Below are positions 57,901-64,000 of a DNA stretch of 64,000 nucleotides, piece after piece. The stretch's first letter is position 1; every line of letters starts with the position of its first letter. Location of the stretch: the NCBI RefSeq assembly GCF_003601925.1, contig NZ_QZWH01000006.1, forward strand, positions 1-64,000, given 5' to 3'. The notes beneath the pieces were generated by a model. It searched no databases. It saw nothing but the letters and a program-made list of their open reading frames with translations, and was not told the DNA's origin. The position numbers and the translations under genes were made by a program. Source of the stretch: Buttiauxella izardii (GTDB lineage Bacteria > Pseudomonadota > Gammaproteobacteria > Enterobacterales > Enterobacteriaceae).

Positions 57901-58341
57901 ATCGTCACCTTCGATGCGGCGGGAAATACCACCAGCACGAGGGTTGTTCGGCATCAATACCAAATAACTACCGGCCAGACTAATAAAGGTGGTCAAGGCT
58001 GCGCCTTTATTACCACGTTCTTCTTTATCAATCTGAACAATCACTTCCTGGCCTTCGCGCAAAACATCTTTGATGTTCGGACGACCATGTGATGAATAAT
58101 TAGACGGGAAGTATTCGCGGGCAATTTCTTTAAGAGGAAGGAAACCATGACGTTCCGCGCCGTAATCTACAAATGCCGCTTCCAGACTTGGTTCAATTCG
58201 GGTGATTTTGCCTTTATAGATGTTAGCTTTTTTCTGTTCGTGTCCAGGACTTTCAATATCCAGATCGTACAGGCGTTGCCCATCTACAAGGGCGACACGC
58301 AACTCTTCTTGCTGAGTCGCGTTTATTAGCATTCTTTTCAT
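54988..58341 (-). CDS. rne: Ribonuclease E
   Basis: This essential endoribonuclease is the scaffold of the RNA degradosome. Residues 1-530 are catalytic: an S1 domain ([20 protein letters not shown]), Mg-binding aspartates in [15 protein letters not shown] and VIDFIDMTP (Asp303, Asp346 in E. coli), and the Zn-link cysteines in CPRCSGTG. The disordered half contains the membrane helix [15 protein letters not shown], Arg/Asn-rich RNA-binding segments (600-720), a long PV/E-rich region and the C-terminal PNPase-binding end [18 protein letters not shown]. At 1117 residues it is longer than the E. coli protein (1061), mostly in the variable tail. Confidence 0.98.
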   Translation of the reverse strand: MKRMLINATQQEELRVALVDGQRLYDLDIESPGHEQKKANIYKGKITRIEPSLEAAFVDYGAERHGFLPLKEIAREYFPSNYSSHGRPNIKDVLREGQEVIVQIDKEERGNKGAALTTFISLAGSYLVLMPNNPRAGGISRRIEGDDRTELKEALSSLELPDGMGLIVRTAGVGKSAEALQWDLSFRLKHWEAIQKAAENRPAPFLIHQESNVIVRAFRDYLRQDIGEILIDNPKVLELARQHIGALGRPDFSSKIKLYTGEIPLFSHYQIESQIESAFQREVRLPSGGSIVIDSTEALTAIDINSARATRGGDIEETAFNTNLEAADEIARQLRLRDLGGLIVIDFIDMTPVRHQRAVENRLREAVRQDRARIQISHISRFGLLEMSRQRLSPSLGESSHHVCPRCSGTGTVRDNESMALSILRLIEEEALKENTQEVHAIVPVPIASYLLNEKRDAVSAIETRQGGVKAIIVPNDQMETPHYSVLRVRKGEETKTLSYMLPKLHEEEMAMPSEEEYAERKRPEQPALATFVMPDVPPAPPESAPVATTPAPAAKAAVAKTATTEQPGLLSRFFGALKNLFAGEATTEKKETQEAKPAETEGQRQGQERRNNRRPNNRRDRNDRGDRNNRDRDNRGEGRGENRSENRDNREPRENRDRDDNRRNRRQGQPQNAEVRETRPNVAVEEAEKPKARDEQQPRRERNRRRSDDKRQAQQEVKVLQREDVPAVEVDAEQEERVQVMPRRKQRQLSQKVRFESAADSTAEVAATPNVTEAPAARTDLATIPLPAVIEKPVEKVEKSNVEQDDNNDSRNDSNGMPRRSRRSPRHLRVSGQRRRRYRDERYPTQSPMPLIVACASPELASGKAWISYPVARSQEDSQYEHNADQTPVFVAHEQETAYVNNPQPVAQQVVAAQPVVERVQENVQVETAHVETTHPEVIAAPVTEQPHLIAAEDEVVAEQVIDEVAPAQDVVETHQQQAAELAQVAPVVVEETAPEAPVEEVKPQAVVEAEQPVVQEAVKPEPTIEVVDVPSEPKLAPVQPAPPVETAPAQPVVKHAIKHATAPMTKAPAPEYTPEAPRESDWVRPSYEFSGRGSAGGNSATHQATAPATRPQSAE

Positions 58342-58723
58342 CGTAACTTACTCATTATTCTTACATTGGTGACAAAGCTACGGGCATGGTGACGCTGACC
58401 GGGAGTGAACCGATGGCCTCGTGACTAAACGCTAAGTCGCCAACCTCACGGTTGTCGCTTGCTGAGAGGCGCAAAGTGTCGGTAGCCTGTATTTCATACG
58501 GAAATACAGCGCAATTATCGTGGGAATAACCTTAGAATATTTCTTAAGAGTTGATTCCAATTTACCGGTCAGGCTGCAACCCGCAGCCCGCTAACTGCCT
58601 GAAAGCACAATACGTCTTACGCCATTGCTGCGTGGATGGACGTTCAGGCAAAACTGGTAATTCCGCAAAATTCCTTGTTCTAACAAGTATCAACACGGAA
58701 AACCGCAACATTATTCCATTGCT
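58342..58723 (-). promoter_or_regulatory. rne 5' leader (autoregulatory UTR)
   Basis: About 380 bp separate the likely rne start site from the start codon, near the 361 nt of E. coli. In E. coli this leader contains hairpins through which RNase E cleaves and downregulates its own mRNA. Several inverted repeats are visible here, for example CTGTATTTC/GAAATACAG at 58480-58506. I see no gene in this stretch. Confidence 0.75.
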
Positions 58724-58729
58724 AACCTT

Positions 58730-58735
58730 ATTATA
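58730..58735 (-). promoter_or_regulatory. -10 element of the rne promoter
   Basis: The minus strand reads TATAAT at 58735-58730, followed by AAGGTTAGC. A start about 7 bases downstream gives a leader length close to that of E. coli rne. The -35 is not clear. Confidence 0.6.
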
Positions 58736-58912
58736 GCAAGATGACTTTTGCCTTTGATGCCTCGTTTCTTACAGTTTTTTAACTCACTTTTTCGCTGCAG
58801 GTCGCAGAAAGCTGAAAAAGGGGAGTCAGACGACTTAAAACCAGGCAGATTCTCAGTTAAGCACATAAAAATGAGTGGCGCTATGCGCGCACGCTATTTA
58901 GAATCGCCGACC

Positions 58913-59866
58913 ATGAAAACTCCGACACCTTCAGTACAAATCGTTGCCATTTCTTCTGACGAAGCTGGGCAGCGTATCGATAACTTTTTGCTCTCCCGCT
59001 TAAAGGGCGTGCCGAAAAGCATGATTTATCGCATTTTGCGTAAAGGCGAAGTGCGCGTGAATAAAAAGCGCATCAAACCTGAATATAAGATTCAGGATGG
59101 CGATGAAATTCGTATTCCGCCGGTTCGCGTTGCAGAACGTGAAGAAGAGGCTGTTTCTCCGCATCTGCAAAAAGTGGCGGCGCTCACTGATGCGATCATC
59201 TTTGAAGACGATCACATTCTGGTGCTGAACAAGCCGTCAGGCACGGCGGTTCACGGCGGCAGTGGTTTGAGCTTTGGTGTGATTGAAGGCTTGCGTGCGT
59301 TGCGCCCGGAAGCGCGCTTCCTTGAGCTTGTGCATCGTCTTGACCGCGACACCTCCGGCATTTTACTGGTGGCGAAAAAGCGTTCTGCACTGCGTTCGTT
59401 GCATGAGCAACTGCGTGAAAAAGGGATGCAGAAAGACTACCTGGCGCTGGTTCGTGGCCAGTGGCAGTCGCACGTTAAAGCAGTGCAGGCTCCGTTGCTG
59501 AAAAATATTTTGCAAAGCGGCGAGCGCATTGTGCGAGTGAACAGCGAAGGCAAACCTTCTGAGACGCGTTTCAAAGTTGAAGAGCGTTACGCATTCGCCA
59601 CGCTGGTGCGTTGTAGCCCGATTACCGGTCGAACTCACCAGATTCGTGTGCACACCTTGCACGCGGGGCATCCGATTGCGTTTGACGATCGCTATGGCGA
59701 CCGCGAGTTTGATAAGCAACTGGCTGGAACCGGCCTCAATCGCTTGTTCTTACACGCCGCTGCATTGCGTTTCACGCATCCGAATACCGGTGAGATTATG
59801 CGTGTAGAAGCGCCACTGGATGAACAGTTGAAGCGTTGCCTTACGGTGTTACGTAACGCTCGCTAA
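58913..59866 (+). CDS. rluC: 23S rRNA pseudouridine synthase RluC
   Basis: RluC converts U955, U2504 and U2580 of 23S rRNA to pseudouridine. It has 317 residues: an N-terminal S4 RNA-binding domain (QRIDNFLLSRLKGVPKSMIY) and a RluA-type catalytic domain with the aspartate in LVHRLDRDTSGILLVAKK and the motif GRTHQIRVHT. The ATG at 58913 matches the E. coli start although no clear ribosome site is visible. The same frame is open for 55 codons further upstream, to 58748; I do not believe that part is translated. Confidence 0.95.
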   Translation: MKTPTPSVQIVAISSDEAGQRIDNFLLSRLKGVPKSMIYRILRKGEVRVNKKRIKPEYKIQDGDEIRIPPVRVAEREEEAVSPHLQKVAALTDAIIFEDDHILVLNKPSGTAVHGGSGLSFGVIEGLRALRPEARFLELVHRLDRDTSGILLVAKKRSALRSLHEQLREKGMQKDYLALVRGQWQSHVKAVQAPLLKNILQSGERIVRVNSEGKPSETRFKVEERYAFATLVRCSPITGRTHQIRVHTLHAGHPIAFDDRYGDREFDKQLAGTGLNRLFLHAAALRFTHPNTGEIMRVEAPLDEQLKRCLTVLRNAR

Positions 59867-59872
59867 GAGTTT

Positions 59873-59894
59873 GGGTGGATGCGGTCATCCACCC
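59873..59894. terminator. Terminator between rluC and maf
   Basis: A 9-bp perfect stem (GGGTGGATG with CATCCACCC, loop CGGT) is followed on the plus strand by ATTATTTATT. It sits between convergent stops. Confidence 0.75.
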
Positions 59895-59902
59895 ATTATT
59901 TA

Positions 59903-60487
59903 TTACATCAGCAGCGGGTTAACGCCTTCGTTGCGCAGCATTTCACATAAGCTAATCAGCGGTAGCCCTACCAGGGCATTGGGATCTTTTCCTGAAAGCC
60001 GGTCAAATAACGTAATACCCAAACCTTCACATTTAAAACTTCCGGCGCACTGTAACGGCTGCTCTTTGCGCACGTAATTGCGGATTTCTTGTTCACTCAG
60101 ATGACGGAAATGCACATCAAAAGGTTCGCAAACTACCTGCAAATGACCTGAAGCAGAGTGATAAAGCGCCAGTCCGGTATAAAAAGTCACAATGCTGTTG
60201 CGGGCAAGCAGCAATTGTTCCACCGCTTTTTCTTCGCTATGCGGTTTACCGGTTATTTTTCCCTCTAAAACACAAACTTGATCTGAGCCGATAATCAGGT
60301 GATTGGGATATTCAGCGCTCAATGCTTGCGCTTTGGCCTGCGCCAGACGCATCACAAGATGGCGAGCATCCTCACCAGAAATAGGGGTTTCATCCACCTG
60401 TGGAGCCGCGGTAATAAAGGGGATACCCAACTTTTCAAGTATCTCCCGGCGCCATGGGGACGTTGAGGCGAGAACAATTTGCGTCAT
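59903..60487 (-). CDS. yceF: Maf-like nucleotide pyrophosphatase YceF
   Basis: This 194-residue Maf-family house-cleaning enzyme; the E. coli YceF subfamily hydrolyses m7GTP to m7GMP and pyrophosphate. Nucleotide-binding N-terminus: [18 protein letters not shown]. Catalytic segments: [20 protein letters not shown] and the C-terminal [20 protein letters not shown] followed by [15 protein letters not shown]. It is divergent from the yceD operon. Confidence 0.95.
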   Translation of the reverse strand: MTQIVLASTSPWRREILEKLGIPFITAAPQVDETPISGEDARHLVMRLAQAKAQALSAEYPNHLIIGSDQVCVLEGKITGKPHSEEKAVEQLLLARNSIVTFYTGLALYHSASGHLQVVCEPFDVHFRHLSEQEIRNYVRKEQPLQCAGSFKCEGLGITLFDRLSGKDPNALVGLPLISLCEMLRNEGVNPLLM

Positions 60488-60590
60488 ATTTTTTTCATTA
60501 ATGATAGCGATTCGGGGAAAGGCATTTTAAACTATGCCACCGCAATGTGTGCGAATAAGTAGAAAAGGCGCTGTTTCCAGGCCATTTTCT

Positions 60591-60619
60591 TTGACTCTAT
60601 GACGTTACAAAGTTAATAT
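60591..60619 (+). promoter_or_regulatory. Promoter of the yceD operon
   Basis: -35 TTGACT (60591-60596), 17-bp spacer, -10 TAATAT (60614-60619). The expected start lies at about 60626, only about 3 bases before the yceD ATG. Confidence 0.7.
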
Positions 60620-60628
60620 GCGCGCCCT

Positions 60629-61150
60629 ATGCAAAAAGTAAAATTACCCCTGACTCTCGACCCGGTTCGTACGGCTCAAAAACGCCTTGATTACCAGGGT
60701 GTTTACACCCCTATTCAGGTAGAGCGCGTCGCCGAGTTTGTGGTCAGTGTAGACAGTGATGTGGAATGCGATATGTCATTTGCCATCGACAACCAGCGCC
60801 TCGCGGTTCTTACCGGTGATGCGAAGGTTTCGTTGACGCTTGAATGTCAGCGTTGCGGAAAGCCATTTGCCCATCAGGTCTACACACAGTATTGTTTTAG
60901 CCCGATCGTCAAAGACGAGCAGGTTGAAGCACTCCCGGAAGGATATGAACCAGTTCAGGTCAACGAATTTGGTGAAATCGATCTTCTGGCGTTGGTTGAA
61001 GATGAAATTATCCTCTCCTTGCCAGTTGTTCCGGTGCATGAATCTGAACACTGTGAAGTGTCCGAGGCGGACATGGTCTTTGGCAAACTGCCTTCCGAGG
61101 CGGAGAAACCAAACCCATTTGCCGTATTAGCCAGTTTAAAGCGTAAGTAA
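60629..61150 (+). CDS. yceD: DUF177 protein YceD
   Basis: This 173-residue protein is conserved in bacteria and plants and linked to 23S rRNA accumulation. Cys-x2-Cys in [15 protein letters not shown] is the family hallmark and may bind zinc with the later cysteine. The C-terminal segment [20 protein letters not shown] and [11 protein letters not shown] are also conserved. It precedes rpmF, the typical arrangement. No ribosome site is seen before the ATG. Confidence 0.93.
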   Translation: MQKVKLPLTLDPVRTAQKRLDYQGVYTPIQVERVAEFVVSVDSDVECDMSFAIDNQRLAVLTGDAKVSLTLECQRCGKPFAHQVYTQYCFSPIVKDEQVEALPEGYEPVQVNEFGEIDLLALVEDEIILSLPVVPVHESEHCEVSEADMVFGKLPSEAEKPNPFAVLASLKRK

Positions 61151-61166
61151 TTGAGGAGTAAGGTCC

Positions 61167-61337
61167 ATGGCCGTACAACAGAATAAACCAACCCGTTCCA
61201 AACGTGGCATGCGTCGTTCCCATGACGCGCTGACCACAGCTGCAGTGTCCGTAGACAAAGTTTCTGGCGAAACTCATCTGCGTCACCACATCACCGCCGA
61301 CGGTTTCTACCGCGGCCGCAAGGTTATCGCTAAGTAA
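61167..61337 (+). CDS. rpmF: 50S ribosomal protein L32
   Basis: This 56-residue basic ribosomal protein starts with [20 protein letters not shown] and ends with [14 protein letters not shown], essentially as in E. coli but one residue shorter in the middle ([18 protein letters not shown]). The ribosome site GAGGAGTAAGG precedes the ATG. It lies 16 bp after yceD and just before plsX, in the conserved order that couples ribosome and lipid synthesis genes. Confidence 0.98.
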   Translation: MAVQQNKPTRSKRGMRRSHDALTTAAVSVDKVSGETHLRHHITADGFYRGRKVIAK

Positions 61338-61348
61338 TTGGCGATACC

Positions 61349-62383
61349 TTGACACGTCTAACCCTTGCGTTAGATGCCATGGGTGGGGACTTCGGTCCTT
61401 CCGTGACAGTGCCTGCAGCATTGCAGGCACTGGACTCTAACTCTCAGCTAAACCTTCTATTAGTCGGCGACCCCGACACCATCACGCCATTACTTGCCAA
61501 AGCTGATTTTGAAAAACGCTCACGTGCGCAGATTGTGCCTGCGGAGTCGGTTATTGCCAGTGATGCAAGGCCATCGCAAGCGATCCGCAATAGTCGTGGA
61601 TCTTCTATGCGAGTGGCGCTTGAGTTAGTGAAAGAAGGGCGAGCGCAGGCTTGCGTCAGTGCGGGAAATACCGGTGCGCTGATGGGGCTGGCTAAATTAT
61701 TGCTCAAGCCGATTGAAGGCATTGAGCGCCCGGCGTTGATGACGGTGCTACCGCATCAGCAAAAAGGCAAAACTGTCGTGCTGGATCTCGGCGCGAATGT
61801 GGTTTGTGACAGTAATATGCTGGTGCAATTTGCGATCATGGGTTCTGTTATGGCGGAGGAACTACTCGGCATTAACTCCCCACGAGTCGCGCTGCTGAAC
61901 ATCGGTGAGGAAGAGACGAAAGGTCTTGATAGTATCCGCGATGCGTCAGCTTTATTAAAAACAATGCCTTCTATCAACTATATTGGTTATCTTGAAGCTA
62001 ACGAGTTGTTGACGGGAAAAACCGACGTGCTGGTGTGTGATGGCTTTGTCGGTAACGTCACCCTTAAGACGATGGAAGGGGTTGCCAGAATGTTCCTTTC
62101 GCTTTTGAAATCTCAGGGCGAGGGGAAAAAAAGGTCGTGGTGGCTGATTATTTTGAAACATTGGTTACAAAAAAGCCTGAGCAGGCGATTCAGTCACCTC
62201 AACCCCGACCAGTATAATGGCGCCTGTCTGTTAGGATTGCGCGGCACAGTGATTAAGAGTCACGGAGCGGCCAATCAGCGCGCGTTTGTTGTCGCGATTG
62301 AACAGGCAGTGCAGGCGGTGGCGCGGCAAGTTCCAACCCGGATTGCTGCCCGCCTGGAATCTGTATTACCCAAGAGTGACTGA
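61349..62383 (+). CDS. plsX: Phosphate acyltransferase PlsX
   Basis: PlsX forms acyl phosphate from acyl-ACP for phospholipid synthesis as a peripheral membrane protein. The 344-residue product is shorter than E. coli PlsX (356) only at the C-terminus. Motifs: [58 protein letters not shown] and [17 protein letters not shown]. The start is a TTG (61349) because the homologous N-terminus MTRLTLALD begins there; the next in-frame ATG would remove it. Confidence 0.95.
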   Translation: MTRLTLALDAMGGDFGPSVTVPAALQALDSNSQLNLLLVGDPDTITPLLAKADFEKRSRAQIVPAESVIASDARPSQAIRNSRGSSMRVALELVKEGRAQACVSAGNTGALMGLAKLLLKPIEGIERPALMTVLPHQQKGKTVVLDLGANVVCDSNMLVQFAIMGSVMAEELLGINSPRVALLNIGEEETKGLDSIRDASALLKTMPSINYIGYLEANELLTGKTDVLVCDGFVGNVTLKTMEGVARMFLSLLKSQGEGKKRSWWLIILKHWLQKSLSRRFSHLNPDQYNGACLLGLRGTVIKSHGAANQRAFVVAIEQAVQAVARQVPTRIAARLESVLPKSD

Positions 62384-62388
62384 CGTAC

Positions 62389-63342
62389 ATGTATACGAAG
62401 ATTATTGGTACGGGCAGCTATCTGCCTGAACACGTGCGTACCAACGCCGACCTGGAAAAAATGGTGGATACTTCTGACGAGTGGATTGTCACCCGTACAG
62501 GTATTCGTGAACGTCGAATTGCTGCACCGAATGAAACCGTGGCAACAATGGGTTTTGCTGCGGCAACGCGCGCCCTGGAAATGGCGGGTGTTGATAAGTC
62601 TGAAATCGGGCTGATCATCGTTGCTACAACCTCTTCGACTCATGCATTCCCAAGTGCTGCCTGCCAGGTGCAGGGCATGTTGGGCATTAAAGGCTGCCCG
62701 GCATTTGATGTCGCTGCGGCTTGCGCAGGTTTTACCTACGCATTAAGCATTGCCGATCAATATATGAAAAATGGCGCGGTAGATTACGCACTGGTCATTG
62801 GTGCGGATGTCCTGGCGCGCACATTGGATCCAAACGATCGCGGCACAATTGTTATTTTTGGTGATGGTGCAGGTGCTGTGCTTCTCGGTAAAAGCGAAGA
62901 GCCAGGCATTATTTCAACGCATCTTCACGCTGACGGTAGCTACGGCGAATTGCTGACGTTACCAAACCAGGACCGCCTGAATCCTGAGAATCCTTCTTAC
63001 CTGACCATGGCGGGTAACGAAGTCTTCAAAGTGGCAGTGACGGAACTTGCACACATTGTTGATGAAACCCTGGCGGCGAATAATCTGGATCGTTCCGATC
63101 TTGATTGGTTGGTCCCACATCAGGCTAACTTGCGTATTATCAGCGCGACAGCAAAGAAACTCGGTATGTCGCTTGATAACGTCGTGGTTACCCTTGATCG
63201 CCACGGTAACACCTCTGCGGCCTCTGTTCCGGCAGCGCTGGACGAAGCGGTTCGTGATGGACGCATTCAACGTGGTCAGTTGGTATTGCTCGAAGCCTTC
63301 GGCGGCGGCTTTACCTGGGGTTCAGCACTGGTTCGTTTTTGA
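62389..63342 (+). CDS. fabH: Beta-ketoacyl-ACP synthase III
   Basis: FabH condenses acetyl-CoA with malonyl-ACP to start fatty-acid synthesis. The 317-residue length matches E. coli. The catalytic triad is recognisable: Cys112 ([14 protein letters not shown]), His244 ([10 protein letters not shown]) and Asn274 ([15 protein letters not shown]). It starts 5 bp after plsX and 17 bp before fabD. Confidence 0.98.
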   Translation: MYTKIIGTGSYLPEHVRTNADLEKMVDTSDEWIVTRTGIRERRIAAPNETVATMGFAAATRALEMAGVDKSEIGLIIVATTSSTHAFPSAACQVQGMLGIKGCPAFDVAAACAGFTYALSIADQYMKNGAVDYALVIGADVLARTLDPNDRGTIVIFGDGAGAVLLGKSEEPGIISTHLHADGSYGELLTLPNQDRLNPENPSYLTMAGNEVFKVAVTELAHIVDETLAANNLDRSDLDWLVPHQANLRIISATAKKLGMSLDNVVVTLDRHGNTSAASVPAALDEAVRDGRIQRGQLVLLEAFGGGFTWGSALVRF

Positions 63343-63359
63343 TTATTAGGGATTTAACC

Positions 63360-64000
63360 ATGACTCAATTTGCTTTTGTTTTCCCAGGCCAGGGCTCGCA
63401 AGCAGTCGGTATGCTGGCAGAAATCGCAGCAGCTAACCCTGTTATTGAAGCGACCTTCCGTGAAGCTTCTGATGCTCTGGGCTATGATTTGTGGGCTTTG
63501 ACTCAACAAGGGCCAGCAGAAGAATTGAACAAAACCTGGCAGACACAGCCTGCTTTGCTGACAGCTTCTGTCGCATTGTGGCGTGTATGGCAGCAGCAGG
63601 GCGGCAAAACCCCTGCGCTGATGGCCGGTCACAGTCTGGGCGAATATTCTGCTCTGGTATGTGCAGGCGTGATTGATTTTGCCGACGCGGTGCGTCTGGT
63701 TGAATTACGCGGCAAATTGATGCAAGAAGCGGTTCCTGCAGGTACTGGTGCAATGTATGCCATCATCGGTCTTGATGATGCGTCTATTGCAAAAGCCTGT
63801 GAAGAAGCGGCTCAGGGCGAAGTGGTTTCTCCGGTGAACTTTAACTCACCAGGCCAGGTTGTGATTGCGGGCAACAAAGACGCTGTAGAGCGTGCGGGTG
63901 CAGCTTGTAAAGCCGCCGGTGCAAAACGTGCTCTGCCATTGCCTGTCAGTGTGCCATCACACTGTGCGCTGATGAAACCCGCAGCGGATAAACTTGCCGT
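63360..64000 (+). CDS. fabD: Malonyl-CoA-ACP transacylase, N-terminal part
   Basis: FabD moves malonyl from CoA to acyl carrier protein. The first 213 codons are present before the window ends, about 70 percent of the usual 309. The nucleophile Ser92 is in AGHSLGEYSA, His201 in SVPSHCAL, and the N-terminus FVFPGQGSQAVGML is typical. The AGGG ribosome site is 8 bases upstream. Confidence 0.98.
   Translation, partial: MTQFAFVFPGQGSQAVGMLAEIAAANPVIEATFREASDALGYDLWALTQQGPAEELNKTWQTQPALLTASVALWRVWQQQGGKTPALMAGHSLGEYSALVCAGVIDFADAVRLVELRGKLMQEAVPAGTGAMYAIIGLDDASIAKACEEAAQGEVVSPVNFNSPGQVVIAGNKDAVERAGAACKAAGAKRALPLPVSVPSHCALMKPAADKLA

Noticed and set aside
58748-58912. N-terminal extension of RluC by 55 codons
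   Set aside because: The frame is open but the added residues are not like RluC, the region overlaps the rne promoter side, and homology begins at the ATG at 58913.

Overview
The window is chromosomal DNA of a member of the Enterobacteriaceae close to, but not identical with, Escherichia coli. Both flanks keep the E. coli/Salmonella gene order: solA-bssS-dinI-pyrC-yceB-grxB-mdtH-rimJ-yceH-yceM-murJ, then flgNMA/flgBCDEFGHIJKL-rne-rluC-maf-yceD-rpmF-plsX-fabH-fabD. The proteins resemble their E. coli counterparts closely but with many substitutions. REP/BIME and ERIC repeats, a LexA box, a PurR box, an FlhDC site and sigma28 promoters fit the same group. I recognise no tRNA, rRNA, CRISPR array, prophage or integrase.

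Region 1 (1-11.3 kb): a truncated IS481-family element abuts half of a REP sequence next to solA. Then come the conserved stress, pyrimidine and cell-envelope genes, ending with the lipid II flippase murJ and a small cold-shock-domain protein.

Region 2 (11.3-42.9 kb): a contiguous ~32 kb block for anaerobic purine and uric acid use lies between murJ and flgN. In E. coli these two genes are neighbours and the block sits at a distant locus (xdhA to ygfU). Gene order and relative orientation match the E. coli block, inverted with respect to the murJ-to-flgN axis. It contains three nucleobase permeases (uacT, ghxQ, xanQ), guanine deaminase (guaD), two molybdo-hydroxylase systems (xdhABC; xdhD with ygfM), the putative cofactor-maturation genes yqeB and yqeC, the amidohydrolases ssnA and hyuA, the large flavin/Fe-S protein ygfK, the ferredoxin/GltD-like uacF with ygfS, the nitrogen-salvage genes ygeW, ygeX, ygeY and yqeA, and the sigma54 activator ygeV. 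The MCD-synthesis gene mocA, which lies between yqeC and ygfK in E. coli, is absent.

The three divergent intergenic regions of the block and the region upstream of xdhA share a motif of the form TTATCA-N3-TGATAA. It lies about 100-200 bp upstream of -24/-12 (sigma54) promoter-like sequences. I infer that these are YgeV binding sites defining a single regulon; this is the most interesting signal in the window.

Region 3 (43.2-54.9 kb) is the flg cluster for flagellar rod, hook, rings and hook-filament junction, with its FlhDC and sigma28 sites. Region 4 (55-64 kb) is RNase E with its long autoregulatory 5' leader, RluC, Maf/YceF and the yceD-rpmF-plsX-fabHD ribosome/fatty-acid operon, cut off inside fabD at the window end.
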